This document shows, piece after piece, positions 52,830 to 62,445 of a DNA stretch of 64,000 nucleotides. Each line of letters opens with the position of its first letter. Position 1 is the first letter of the stretch. The translations under genes were made by a program, and so were the position numbers. Under the pieces are notes generated by a model. The model was not told the DNA's origin. It saw only the letters and a list, made by a program, of their open reading frames with translations, and did not search any database. This DNA is from Chlamydiales bacterium (lineage in GTDB: Bacteria > Chlamydiota > Chlamydiia > Chlamydiales > Simkaniaceae), in assembly GCA_024233515.1 (NCBI GenBank), contig JACKPO010000004.1, positions 105,649 through 169,648 on the forward strand, written 5' to 3'.

Positions 52830-53399
52830 GTGGACGAAGAGCCCAAAGAAACAGAAGAAGTGAAAGAAGAATCGGTGATCGAAGAAATTGATGAAACAGA
52901 AATGCTCAAGCAGCAAGTCAAGGAGGAGCAGGAAAAGTATCTCCGCTCCCTTGCTGATATGGAAAACACACGAAAGCGAATGCAGAAAGAAAAACATGAC
53001 TCGACCCGCTTTGCTGTGGAAAATGTGATTGGAGAGTTCTTGGGGCCTCTCGATAACTTTGAAAACGCTCTCAGCTTCATTCACCAAGCGTCAGAAGAGA
53101 CGCAAAACTGGGCAAAAGGATTTGAGATGATCCTCACCCAATTTAAAGACATCTTAAGTAGCCACAAGGTGACCCCCTTCTCGTCAGAGGGAAAACAGTT
53201 TGATCCCCATCTCCATGAGGTATTGGAGATCGAAGAGACTGAGAAACACGAGGATGGAGTGATCATCCAAGAGTTTGTGAAAGGGTACAAATGTGGGGAA
53301 CGGATCCTCCGCCCCGCCCGCGTGAAAGTCGCAAAGGCGCCAAAAAGTGGCGAGGAAGAGACAGAATCAGAAGAACAAGAACATCAGGGAGAAAACTAA
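52830..53399 (+). CDS. grpE: Co-chaperone GrpE
   Basis: GrpE is the nucleotide exchange factor for DnaK. The 189-aa protein begins at GTG 52830 behind AAGGAG and has the long coiled coil (about 20-75) and the C-terminal wing with FDPHLHEVLEIEE and GYKCGERILRPARVKVAK. It is 13 bp after hrcA and 3 bp before dnaK. Confidence 0.95.
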   Translation: MDEEPKETEEVKEESVIEEIDETEMLKQQVKEEQEKYLRSLADMENTRKRMQKEKHDSTRFAVENVIGEFLGPLDNFENALSFIHQASEETQNWAKGFEMILTQFKDILSSHKVTPFSSEGKQFDPHLHEVLEIEETEKHEDGVIIQEFVKGYKCGERILRPARVKVAKAPKSGEEETESEEQEHQGEN

Positions 53400-53402
53400 A
53401 CT

Positions 53403-55331
53403 ATGACAAAGAAAAGCAAAGTCATTGGAATTGACCTAGGAACCACAAACTCTTGCGTCGCTGTGATGGAAGGGGGCGCGGCAAAAGTAATCGCCAACGC
53501 AGAAGGAACACGCACGACACCTTCGATTGTCTCTTATAAAGATGGAGAACGACTTGTAGGGATTCCTGCAAAGCGTCAAGCGGTCACGAACCCAGAAAAA
53601 ACTCTTTACTCAACCAAACGTTTCATCGGACGTAAGTTTTCTGAATGCGCTTCTGAAACTAAAACCGTCCCCTATAAAGTTGTTGCAAACAGCAATGGCG
53701 ACGCAGTGTTCGAAGTCGATGGAAAGACCCTTACACCTGAAGAAGTCGGAGCGCAAGTTCTGATTAAGATGAAGGAAACTGCTGAAGAGTATCTCGGAGA
53801 AAAAGTGACCGAAGCGGTGATTACCGTTCCCGCTTACTTTAACGATTCTCAAAGACAATCGACAAAAGATGCCGGAAAAATTGCGGGGCTCAACGTCCTT
53901 CGGATCATTCCTGAGCCAACCGCTGCAGCCTTAGCCTACGGCCTCGATAAAGAGGGCGCTGACAAGAAAATCGCCGTCTTTGACCTTGGAGGTGGAACGT
54001 TCGATATTTCTGTCCTAGAGATCGGTGATGGAGTCTTTGAGGTTCTTGCCACCAATGGAGACACTCACCTTGGAGGTGACGACTTCGATAACGTCATCAT
54101 TCACTGGATGCTTGACGAGTTCAAGAAGGAAAATGGCATCGATCTTTCTAAAGATAAGATGGCCCTTCAACGGATTAAAGATGCTGCTGAAAAAGCAAAG
54201 ATCGAGCTCTCTGGAACCCAATCCACAGAGATTAACCAACCGTTTATCACCATGGATGCCAGCGGTCCTAAACACTTAGCTCTAACACTCACCCGTTCGA
54301 AGTTCGAAAGCTTAGCCTCTGATCTCATCGATCGTTGCGTTCAGCCTTGCCTCAATGCACTCAAAGATTCAGGTCTCAGTAAAGATCAAATTCAAGATGT
54401 CCTCCTTGTCGGTGGAATGAGCCGGATGCCTGCGGTGCAAGCAAAGGTGAAAGAGATCTTCGGTCGCGAACCTCATAAAGGGGTGAACCCTGATGAGGTT
54501 GTTGCAACAGGTGCGGCAATTCAAGGGGGCGTTCTTGCAGGAGACGTAAAAGATGTCCTTCTTCTTGACGTTATCCCTCTTACGCTTGGAATCGAAACAA
54601 TGGGTGGAATTTTAACTCCCCTTGTCGAAAGAAACACCACGATCCCAACGCAAAAGAAGCAAACCTTCTCGACTGCGATGGATAACCAACCGGCTGTGAC
54701 CATTGTTGTGCTCCAAGGAGAGCGAAAAATGGCGAAGGATAACAAGGAAATCGGTCGCTTCGATCTGACTGATATCCCTCCTGCGCCACGTGGAACACCA
54801 CAGATCGAGGTGGCTTTTGACATCGATGCCGACGGGATCCTCCACGTTTCAGCGAAAGATCTCGGCTCTGGAAAAGAGCAGAAGATTAAGATCGAAGCGA
54901 AGTCTGGTCTTGATCAATCAGAGATCGATCGTATGGTCAAAGATGCGGAAGAGCACGCGGAAGAAGATAAGCAAAAGAAAGAAGAGGTTGAAAATCGGAA
55001 CAAAGCCGATAGCCTCGTTTTCCAAGCAGAAAAAGCCCTTAAGGACTATAAGGATAAAATCCCTGATCACTTAGCGAAAGAGATTCAAACACGGATCGAT
55101 AACGTGAAAAAAACCCTTGAAGGAACCGATATCGGCGCGATTAACGCATCAGCTGAGGAACTTAACACCTACATCCAAAAGATTGGGGAAGAGATCCAAA
55201 AGCACGGCGGAGGTGCTCAACAGCCCGGAGAAGGAGCTCCCCACAATATGGGCGGTGAACCCCCAAAAGAGGAGAAAAAACCCGACATCGAAGATGCCGA
55301 GGTTGAGATCCTCGACGACGAGGACAAGTAA
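53403..55331 (+). CDS. dnaK: Molecular chaperone DnaK (Hsp70)
   Basis: DnaK binds unfolded segments in an ATP cycle with DnaJ and GrpE. The 642-aa protein has GIDLGTTNSCVAVMEG, the PEPTAAALAYG and IAVFDLGGGTFDIS motifs of the ATPase, VLLVGGMSRMPAVQ, the peptide-binding domain, and an acidic tail ending in EVEILDDEDK. No dnaJ follows; the operon ends at the terminator. Confidence 0.97.
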   Translation: MTKKSKVIGIDLGTTNSCVAVMEGGAAKVIANAEGTRTTPSIVSYKDGERLVGIPAKRQAVTNPEKTLYSTKRFIGRKFSECASETKTVPYKVVANSNGDAVFEVDGKTLTPEEVGAQVLIKMKETAEEYLGEKVTEAVITVPAYFNDSQRQSTKDAGKIAGLNVLRIIPEPTAAALAYGLDKEGADKKIAVFDLGGGTFDISVLEIGDGVFEVLATNGDTHLGGDDFDNVIIHWMLDEFKKENGIDLSKDKMALQRIKDAAEKAKIELSGTQSTEINQPFITMDASGPKHLALTLTRSKFESLASDLIDRCVQPCLNALKDSGLSKDQIQDVLLVGGMSRMPAVQAKVKEIFGREPHKGVNPDEVVATGAAIQGGVLAGDVKDVLLLDVIPLTLGIETMGGILTPLVERNTTIPTQKKQTFSTAMDNQPAVTIVVLQGERKMAKDNKEIGRFDLTDIPPAPRGTPQIEVAFDIDADGILHVSAKDLGSGKEQKIKIEAKSGLDQSEIDRMVKDAEEHAEEDKQKKEEVENRNKADSLVFQAEKALKDYKDKIPDHLAKEIQTRIDNVKKTLEGTDIGAINASAEELNTYIQKIGEEIQKHGGGAQQPGEGAPHNMGGEPPKEEKKPDIEDAEVEILDDEDK

Positions 55332-55335
55332 ACAA

Positions 55336-55361
55336 AAAGGGCGCGTCTAGCGCCCTTTTTT
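55336..55361 (+). terminator. Rho-independent terminator of the hrcA-grpE-dnaK operon
   Basis: AAAGGGCGC (55336-55344), loop GTCTA, GCGCCCTTT (55350-55358) followed by a T run to 55362. It lies 5 bp after the dnaK stop and overlaps the end of the convergent GT25 gene, so it may serve both. Confidence 0.88.
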
Positions 55362-56797
55362 TATTCTATCCCAAAGTTTGCTCGGTAGCTTGTCTGATTT
55401 TTCATTTGATATCCCGGCTTCCCGTTGTCTGTGAGAGCCCCTGCTCGGTGAGATACAATAGCCTCCCTAGTGCAATACATCTTGATTCCAGGAATGAGCC
55501 AATAATCAATATCATAGGGGACAAAGACTCGATATGTTTTGTAATACTCTAAAATCTTTTCGATTGCAGATCGTTTTAGGATCATAGAGTAAGCTCCATA
55601 GCGCATACCCGTACGCATCAGATTTTGACTGACTGGGTAAAAATTCGCTAAAAAATGCTGGAGAGGAGGAACTGGATGATTCATTCTGAGAGGAAGCGAA
55701 CGACAGGGCACCTCACGCCCCTCCGTATCTCGGGTATCTGGATCGGTAAAAAGAATATCCCATTGTGGATCGACTTGATCGAGTTCCTTCATAAGGAGAG
55801 AAAGAGTTGAGGGATCTTTTAGAACAACGACGTCATCTTCCATCACCCAAATGGTCTCAAACCCTTGATGGTAGGCATCGTTAAGAACAGATAGATGGCT
55901 TAAGATAGCCCCTATAGCTCCACGGGTCATCCCTAGAGTAAAGTACCTTTTCCCCTCTTCATGGATCCATTCATTTGAAACAACTTCTACTCCATTCATT
56001 GCTTTGTAAACTGTCCCGAGTAGCTCTTTTTGGCTCATTTCTTTTGAAAAGGGAACGCCAAGCTCTGCAATGACTTCCAATGGCAGTTCCCAACCATTAA
56101 CAGCAGAAAAGCGATGAGGCACAATATGATACTCTCCTAACTCTTCACTCGTCTGATGAAATTTCTCGGGACGCTCATCGAGGTTAATCATATAGATAAA
56201 ATCAACCTCAGATAAGGGAGAAAAGGAAGATCTAAACTCAACTCTCTTGAAAAACTGCTCGAGTGAAGGATCTCTTGCTGGAAAATCATCTTTCCACCCC
56301 CTGGGATTCCCTGCTAAAGAGTTATGATAGCGTTTAAGGAGGTGCTTTTTGACAAAAATTGCCTCCCCTTTTTCATCTTTCTGAAACCAGTGAGAACAAA
56401 GGTTAAATCCATGAGAAGATAAAAAACTTTCGATCAGAGAAAAATCTTTATCGATCGAGGTGTAAACAACTTGCAGCTGAGGCTGTTTGGCATAGCGCTG
56501 CAAAATCCTTAACCGGTTTTCCTCACCGTCAATCCAAAGGAATTCAACAGGAGAAAGAGGTCCGTACAGGTCCCCTTCAGAAAAATTTCCTAGAGGCCAC
56601 TGAATCTGCCCTTTAGGGAAAAGAGCCATTGAGTCCCCAAATGTGACAACAGACGGGTTATAAGGGAGAAAAAATGAAGCTATCCAAAGGCGGTAGGGCT
56701 TTTCGCGATGGATAAGTCCTTGGAACATTTCTTCACCAGAATAAGCAAGAAGAGGAAAAAGCAACAACAGGATGATCCTGTTTTTCAATCGACCCAT
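55361..56797 (-). CDS. Glycosyltransferase family 25-like protein with signal peptide
   Basis: With ATG 56797 (GGAG nine bases upstream) the protein is 478 aa; an ATG at 56812 gives five more residues. It has an N-terminal signal peptide (MGRLKNRIILLLLFPLLAYSGE), an unassigned region (30-190), then a GT25 domain: VDFIYMINLDERPEKF, GAIGAILSHLSVLNDA and WVMEDDVVV with the acidic DD. GT25 enzymes add galactose or glucose to LPS or to collagen hydroxylysine. Export of a sugar-nucleotide-using enzyme is unusual in bacteria and hints at action outside the cell. It overlaps the preceding gene by 13 bp. Confidence 0.8.
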   Translation of the reverse strand: MGRLKNRIILLLLFPLLAYSGEEMFQGLIHREKPYRLWIASFFLPYNPSVVTFGDSMALFPKGQIQWPLGNFSEGDLYGPLSPVEFLWIDGEENRLRILQRYAKQPQLQVVYTSIDKDFSLIESFLSSHGFNLCSHWFQKDEKGEAIFVKKHLLKRYHNSLAGNPRGWKDDFPARDPSLEQFFKRVEFRSSFSPLSEVDFIYMINLDERPEKFHQTSEELGEYHIVPHRFSAVNGWELPLEVIAELGVPFSKEMSQKELLGTVYKAMNGVEVVSNEWIHEEGKRYFTLGMTRGAIGAILSHLSVLNDAYHQGFETIWVMEDDVVVLKDPSTLSLLMKELDQVDPQWDILFTDPDTRDTEGREVPCRSLPLRMNHPVPPLQHFLANFYPVSQNLMRTGMRYGAYSMILKRSAIEKILEYYKTYRVFVPYDIDYWLIPGIKMYCTREAIVSHRAGALTDNGKPGYQMKNQTSYRANFGIE

Positions 56798-57792
56798 CGG
56801 TTCACACTCCATCCAGTTAGGCTCTCTTTCGCTACCCGCCTTAATAAGGCTTGTCCCTCAAGCTCTTTCCCTCTTCCAAGAAGGAGTAGTCCATACCAAA
56901 AAGCCCCATAGGCTCGATAGCCATATTGAAGTTCAAAAGGGGAATAGGTTTCATAATAACTCTCTAGTTCCTCTGCTTCTTTCCCTATGGCATTCATCAC
57001 AATCTGATCTGCGTTTTCTAAGTCTTCCCTATCTATATCAATAAAAAACTCCTCCATCCGATGGAGAGTACATGCCCGAACAAGGGGAGAGACTGAGAAA
57101 TGACCCGTTTTAGGACACGCCAAAAGAGCATCCCCCAAGAAAAAAATTTGTGCGTCTCTGTCTATTCCTAATATCGCTTCTAAAAGCTGTGCGAGGAGAG
57201 GATAGGTCTCCAGTCCCAGCTTTAGCTCTTTTAACTTTTGATCATTCAGCGTGTTTTGAAAGAGGCGAATATCATCAATAAACAACACCGATCCTTTCAT
57301 CCCACTTTGTCTAATTGCTTCTAACTCTTTCATGAGTGGGGTGTCTAAAAGGCCTCGCGCTGTTACATGCCCACTATAATGACCATCAAGATAAAAAAGA
57401 GCAGGAACGTTGATCTCTTTTAGAAGCTTCGGAAGCACCTCGGCTGAATCCCCAAGATGACACTGAATCTGTCTCGAATTTTTGAAACGTTGACAACTCT
57501 TGCGGTACAATTCCTCCGAAAGTTCAATGGTATGAACTTGAGAAAAAATGTCTCCCGCCACCTGGGAGGTATCTCCTAAATAAGTCCCTGTCTCGATAAA
57601 AACATCTAGATCAAATAGGGTTTTCAACCTTTGCAATAAAGATGCTTTTAGAGCCCCATTTTGGAGATTTCGAGTTGTTGTATATTCAACGTATGCCCCC
57701 TCTTTCCCTATTGGAAGATGGACATCTTTTAATAAAAACGGGGCAACCCCAAAACACTTGACGGTTATGAAAAGAAAAAAATAACGAACCAT
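56785..57792 (-). CDS. Secreted SAM-methyltransferase-fold protein
   Basis: The 335-aa product has a likely signal peptide (MVRYFFLFITVKCFGVAP) and a class I methyltransferase-like core: VFIETGTYLGDTS (64-76), VHTIELSEELY, HLGDSAEVLPKLL, PALFYLDGHYSGH and VLFIDDIRLF. This is the style of the Methyltransf_24/class I group found around glycan gene clusters. The final 80 residues are helical and unassigned. It overlaps the GT25 gene and so is in one operon with it. Enzymatic activity is not certain, because SAM is not expected outside the cytoplasm. Confidence 0.72.
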   Translation of the reverse strand: MVRYFFLFITVKCFGVAPFLLKDVHLPIGKEGAYVEYTTTRNLQNGALKASLLQRLKTLFDLDVFIETGTYLGDTSQVAGDIFSQVHTIELSEELYRKSCQRFKNSRQIQCHLGDSAEVLPKLLKEINVPALFYLDGHYSGHVTARGLLDTPLMKELEAIRQSGMKGSVLFIDDIRLFQNTLNDQKLKELKLGLETYPLLAQLLEAILGIDRDAQIFFLGDALLACPKTGHFSVSPLVRACTLHRMEEFFIDIDREDLENADQIVMNAIGKEAEELESYYETYSPFELQYGYRAYGAFWYGLLLLGRGKELEGQALLRRVAKESLTGWSVNRWVD

Positions 57793-57826
57793 TTCTTGTA
57801 TATCCTCTCAGAAATTATTTTGAGGA

Positions 57827-58999
57827 CTACCCTAACATTGACTTTTGAATTCTTTCAATCAATTCTAAAGCATGCTCACTGTGAAGCTTCTCCATCAAGT
57901 CATCTGGAAGCGGAACCATTCTTTCTCTATCAAGTCCTAAGGATTCTTTCACCTTGAGAACTTTGAGAACATGGCTATCTAAGAGCTCAATTGAAACCGT
58001 TCCGCTTTTGACAGCATCAAGGACAGCTTGATAGGCGCGGGGGATCATCTCCGTTAATAAAACTTCGACGTCATCATAGCGGTGGGCTCCATAAAGGAGA
58101 AGATCATGGCCAGCAAGAAGGGCCTTAACGGCGATCTCTTCAACGGAGTAATTGTCTGTCAGCGCTTTCATATTGAGAGCATCGGTGATGACAAGTCCCT
58201 GAAATCCCCACTCTTTGATTAAGAGATCTGTGACAATTGCCTTTGAAAGGGAAGCGGGAGCTTCAGGATCAAGAGCTGGCATGAGTAGATGCCCCGTCAT
58301 CACAGCATCGGCATTTATGTTATCTTTGAATGGAACAAACTCGACAGATTCTAATCGAGTGCGGTTATGGGGAATAACGGGGAGACCTTTGTGAGAATCA
58401 ACAGCAGTGTCTCCATGTCCAGGAAAGTGTTTGATGCAGGAAAGAACCTTTCCTTGTTTCATCCCTTGAACCATCATAAAAGAACAGGTTGAAACCTGTT
58501 GAGGATCGCTTCCAAAGGAACGGGCCCCAATCACGATATTTTCAGGGTTATTATTGACATCAACAACAGGAGAAAAGTTGAGATGAATTCCCACCATGCG
58601 GCACTGCTCTCCGATCTCTTTTCCTGCGAGGTAGATGAGAAAGAGATTTCTCACCTGTCCCATCACATCGTTTTTCGGAAAGGAAAGGGTCTCTTCCATA
58701 CGCATCCCTAGCCCCCACTCAGTATCCCCCGTACAGAGAAGGGGAAGTTTCGACCTCTCTTGCAATCTGTTTAAGAAAGAGATCTGCTGCTTTGGATGCC
58801 CCTGTTTCACAATCACTGAGCCGAGATGGCAAGTGTCAAAAAGTTTTTCCAATGAGTCTGCTTCGTACCTTGGACAAGCAGGGGCCACAAAAAGTTGCCC
58901 GACCTTTTCCTCGATGCTCATCCCCTCTAAAGTCTTTTCCGCCCATCCTCCATATAGAGAGAAGGTGAAAGAAAAAAGTAAAATCAAATTTTTAATCAT
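57827..58999 (-). CDS. nagZ: Beta-N-acetylhexosaminidase (GH3), NagZ-like, exported
   Basis: The 390-aa protein has the GH3 NagZ marks KHFPGHGDTAVDSHKGLP (catalytic His/Asp loop) and VITDALNMKAL (nucleophile Asp). NagZ removes N-acetylglucosamine from muropeptides. Unlike E. coli NagZ, which is cytoplasmic, this one starts with a signal peptide (MIKNLILLFSFTFSLYGGWA), as in periplasmic or secreted forms. ATG 58999 follows AGGAG; the ATG at 59011 is inside that ribosome binding region. It is divergent from the USP gene, with 63 bp between starts. Confidence 0.88.
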   Translation of the reverse strand: MIKNLILLFSFTFSLYGGWAEKTLEGMSIEEKVGQLFVAPACPRYEADSLEKLFDTCHLGSVIVKQGHPKQQISFLNRLQERSKLPLLCTGDTEWGLGMRMEETLSFPKNDVMGQVRNLFLIYLAGKEIGEQCRMVGIHLNFSPVVDVNNNPENIVIGARSFGSDPQQVSTCSFMMVQGMKQGKVLSCIKHFPGHGDTAVDSHKGLPVIPHNRTRLESVEFVPFKDNINADAVMTGHLLMPALDPEAPASLSKAIVTDLLIKEWGFQGLVITDALNMKALTDNYSVEEIAVKALLAGHDLLLYGAHRYDDVEVLLTEMIPRAYQAVLDAVKSGTVSIELLDSHVLKVLKVKESLGLDRERMVPLPDDLMEKLHSEHALELIERIQKSMLG

Positions 59000-59062
59000 T
59001 TTTCTCCTCATATAAAAATTCGATATGATATACTCGTCGCCAAATTGATGGGAAGCATCTTA

Positions 59063-61012
59063 ATGACAGTAAAAATTTCCGACCCTTCTCCATTTAGACC
59101 CGCAGCGACTCCTCAGGGATGGTTCACATGGAACTCTTGGAGCTCCCTTTTTTCCTCATTTTTCTCTTATCTTGGAAGCTTTGTCTGGACCCCAAAGACT
59201 CCATTCAGCGCCCATCCTTTCCCTACGGTTGTGAATGTCAAAAACGTTGAGCAGTGGCTTGGAGAGATTCATTTCAAATCTAATCTTGAATGGGCCCAAA
59301 AAGAAGTGACTGAGGGACCTAAAGATCAGACTGCCCAAAGAATCAGTGATCTTGAGTGGGTCGCCCAAACAGTACGAGAAAAGACCTCAGGGCTCACAGG
59401 TGCGGAAGATTGGACCTCTATGACCTCCGAGCTCCGAAAAGTCGATGGGTTACGCGCTCAAATGCTGGCAAATACCCCTTCCTATCTACCCATCGTTGAA
59501 GCACCTCCAGAAGCGCCCATGGTTCATGAAACGTTTGGCCTTCAAAATACTTCAGGAAATGACTGTTTTATGAATACCGTTTGGCAGATGATCGTTTCCT
59601 CCGACTTTTTGGTCCGGCATATCATTTATGGCGAGGGACAACACCCGCTAGTAAAACAAACTTACCAAACATGGAAAAAACATCTTGAATGGGGAACCTT
59701 TACGAGCGTGCCAGGAATCACTAACCCCTTAAGATCTCTTCATCCGACGTTTCACGGAAGTGGCCAACATGATGTGGGAGAATTTCTCCTTCATGCCTTA
59801 CTTGCCCCATTGAAGGCGCTCGGAAATCCTCTGTTTTTCGATCTACAACTCACGACCTATTATGCAGGAGTTGAAGCTGTCCGAACTCAGCTCGAAGAGC
59901 CCGGCATGTTTAATGCTAAAGGGGGGAAAACAGAAACGTCTCCCCTCTCCACCATTCAAATTATTCTTCCAGAAGATCAAGAGTTTTTATCGATGGAAGA
60001 CCTTTTCCGCCGCACTGCGAACGAGATCTGCACCGAAGAAACTCGGGTGAGATTTGAACAGAAAACTGGAGAAGACGTTGCATTGAAACAGCTCAAGAAA
60101 GAGATGAAATGGGCTCCCCCAGAATTTCTTTTTATCCACCTCAGACGAGAATGCTTTTCAAAAGAGACGGGAAGGGGATATAAAAACATAAAAAAAGTCG
60201 CTCCTCAAGAGTTTTTTTATCTTCCTCCAGAATGTACAATCGATGGACGAGGAGCCAAATATCAATGGGTCTCATTTGGGCTTCACGAAGGAGGTTATGG
60301 TAGAGGACACTATGTCTCTTATGTCCACCATGAAAAGGGCTACCATTACTACAGCGATTCAACAAAGGAAGCACGAACACAAGAGGCATTCATAGCTGCG
60401 GGGCAAGATTTTTATCTTGGGTTTGCAAAAAAAGTTCCCTGCGATGACGTCCAGGGAGAGATGGAAGAAGCTGAGCGGAAAGGAGCAACCCACAAAGAAA
60501 TGGGAAAGGCTGTTGGAAGTAAAATTGGAAAAGCTCGAATGCAAACGCTGATTGAACTTTTTGCCACCTATCTTGGCGAAGATCTCCCTGACTTGCACAA
60601 ACTCCAAATTGTCTATGACCAACTTGATGATCCGTTCAAAAAATTCATTCGAACGCTCCTTTCTGGAAAGCCTCGCGATTGCCTTGCTGATCTAAAAGCA
60701 ATCGATTTGAAGCTGGGGTCCGAACTCTCTGGAAATATTGTTGCACAATATGCAAAGATTCGAGAGCAAAATCTCCGTATTTCTAGAGATCTTAAAAAAG
60801 AAAGAAGGGTTGCTGAAGCAGAGAAAAAACGGCTCGAACATCTTCAAACGCTACCAGAAGAAGATCGTCTGAAGGTAGCGCAGATTCTTGACCCCGGCCT
60901 TGAAAAAGAGCTAGCGGTTACAGACATTAAAATACTCTTAGAGACAAACGCCCTAAGACTTGAGCTTATCTCAAGAGATGAAACAAGCAAAGCACTCCGC
61001 GAAGAAAAATAA
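59063..61012 (+). CDS. Ubiquitin-specific protease (USP, peptidase C19)-like protein
   Basis: The 649-aa protein (ATG 59063 behind GGGAAG; TTG 59045 and ATG 59048 are upstream alternatives) carries the eukaryotic USP catalytic boxes: FGLQNTSGNDCFMNTVWQM with C168, QHDVGEFLLHALL near 235, and the His box GRGHYVSYVHHEKGYHYYSDS with H416 and D432. The Cys, His and Asp order and spacing fit C19. An N-terminal hydrophobic stretch (about 25-42) could anchor or export it. The C-terminal 170 residues are helical and charged. Its likely role is as an effector removing ubiquitin from host or bacterial targets; unrelated to the C48-type ChlaDUBs of Chlamydia. Confidence 0.83.
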   Translation: MTVKISDPSPFRPAATPQGWFTWNSWSSLFSSFFSYLGSFVWTPKTPFSAHPFPTVVNVKNVEQWLGEIHFKSNLEWAQKEVTEGPKDQTAQRISDLEWVAQTVREKTSGLTGAEDWTSMTSELRKVDGLRAQMLANTPSYLPIVEAPPEAPMVHETFGLQNTSGNDCFMNTVWQMIVSSDFLVRHIIYGEGQHPLVKQTYQTWKKHLEWGTFTSVPGITNPLRSLHPTFHGSGQHDVGEFLLHALLAPLKALGNPLFFDLQLTTYYAGVEAVRTQLEEPGMFNAKGGKTETSPLSTIQIILPEDQEFLSMEDLFRRTANEICTEETRVRFEQKTGEDVALKQLKKEMKWAPPEFLFIHLRRECFSKETGRGYKNIKKVAPQEFFYLPPECTIDGRGAKYQWVSFGLHEGGYGRGHYVSYVHHEKGYHYYSDSTKEARTQEAFIAAGQDFYLGFAKKVPCDDVQGEMEEAERKGATHKEMGKAVGSKIGKARMQTLIELFATYLGEDLPDLHKLQIVYDQLDDPFKKFIRTLLSGKPRDCLADLKAIDLKLGSELSGNIVAQYAKIREQNLRISRDLKKERRVAEAEKKRLEHLQTLPEEDRLKVAQILDPGLEKELAVTDIKILLETNALRLELISRDETSKALREEK

Positions 61013-61105
61013 GAATCAACCGTTTTCTATTCCCCCTTTTTCCTTGAAAAAAAAACTGTCTCAAAACTAAGATCACTTCACTGGAATCTTTCATGTGGAG
61101 TAGAA

Positions 61106-62431
61106 ATGAAGTTAGCTGTCGTTGGACTTGGAAAACTTGGATCGCCTTTTGCTGCCCTCCTTGCCTCGAAAGGTCACCATGTAACTGGTATTGACTTTAA
61201 CGAAGGTCTCGTCGAAAAAATTAACGACCGGAAATCCCCTTTTCTTGAACCTCAGCTTCAAGAGCTATTAGACATCAAAGGCTTATCCCTTCAAGCTACA
61301 TCAGACTATGAGCCTGCAGTGACAGAAGCCGATGCTACGTTTATTATTGTACCCACGCCAAGTGCCGAGAAAGGGCAATTCACAAACCGTTATGTCTTGA
61401 GAGCTTTGGAAAGTATCGGAAAAGCGCTCAAAAAGAGGGAGGGTTACCACCTTGTTGTTGTGACAAGTACTGTGATGCCTGGATCGATGGATGGAGAGAT
61501 CCAAGACACTCTCGAAAGTGCCTCTGGGCGCAAAGTCGGAGAGGAATTGGGGCTCTGTTACAGCCCTGAGTTTATTGCGCTTGGAAGCGTTGTCCATAAT
61601 ATGCTTTATCCAGACATGGTCTTGATTGGGGAGTCTGATCAAAAAGCGGGCGATCTACTCGAATCGATCTATCGAAGCTTTTGTGAGAATCATCCACCTG
61701 TGCAGCGGATGAACTGCGTAAACGCAGAACTCACAAAACTTTCACTTAACACCTATGTCACAACAAAAATCAGCTACGCTAACATGCTTGCAGGAGTTTG
61801 CGAAAAATTGCCAGGTAGTGACGTGAATGTTGTCACCGATGCAATCGGACTTGATTCTCGGATTGGACGGAAATATCTGAAGGCGGCTGTTCCTTTTGGA
61901 GGCCCTTGTTTTCCTAGAGACAATGTCGCATTCCGTTCGATGTCACACGATTTAGGTGCCCCTGTCGATCTTGCAGAGGCAACACAGACAATCAATGACT
62001 ATCAGATCGATCGTTTAGAAGAAATCGTCAAAGGACATGCGAATGGAAAGAAAGTGGGAATCTTAGGACTTTCATATAAACCTGGAACAGATGTGATTGA
62101 AGAAAGCCCAGGGATTCACCTTGCTAATCGGCTGAAACAGAGAGGGTACACCGTTACCGTTTACGATCCTGAAGCGATGGAAGGAGCAAAGCGCGTCCTA
62201 GAAGAAGGGATCACTTGCGCCACCTCTCTAATGGGGTGTCTTGAGCAGTGCGAACTCGCAATCATCATGACAAACTGGCCAGAATTCCAAGAGATTGATC
62301 CCCACCAAACTGGTTGTTGCACCCATATCATTGATTGTTGGAGAGTCCTTGATCAGAAAGCTTTCACGAATGGATGCCTTGTTTCTTACCTAGGACAAGG
62401 TCAAAAAACGAAGAGCCTCGCATCGGTATAA
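61106..62431 (+). CDS. UDP-glucose/GDP-mannose dehydrogenase family protein
   Basis: The 441-aa enzyme has an N-terminal NAD-binding VVGLGKLGSPFA, VPTP and VTSTVMPGS motifs, and the catalytic cysteine in FGGPCFPRDN. It oxidises a nucleotide sugar at C6 (UDP-glucose to UDP-glucuronate in most members). It is followed 14 bp later by the epimerase gene, so both work on surface sugars. Which sugar is used is not decided by the sequence. Confidence 0.9.
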   Translation: MKLAVVGLGKLGSPFAALLASKGHHVTGIDFNEGLVEKINDRKSPFLEPQLQELLDIKGLSLQATSDYEPAVTEADATFIIVPTPSAEKGQFTNRYVLRALESIGKALKKREGYHLVVVTSTVMPGSMDGEIQDTLESASGRKVGEELGLCYSPEFIALGSVVHNMLYPDMVLIGESDQKAGDLLESIYRSFCENHPPVQRMNCVNAELTKLSLNTYVTTKISYANMLAGVCEKLPGSDVNVVTDAIGLDSRIGRKYLKAAVPFGGPCFPRDNVAFRSMSHDLGAPVDLAEATQTINDYQIDRLEEIVKGHANGKKVGILGLSYKPGTDVIEESPGIHLANRLKQRGYTVTVYDPEAMEGAKRVLEEGITCATSLMGCLEQCELAIIMTNWPEFQEIDPHQTGCCTHIIDCWRVLDQKAFTNGCLVSYLGQGQKTKSLASV

Positions 62432-62445
62432 AGGAGAGAGCTTAA

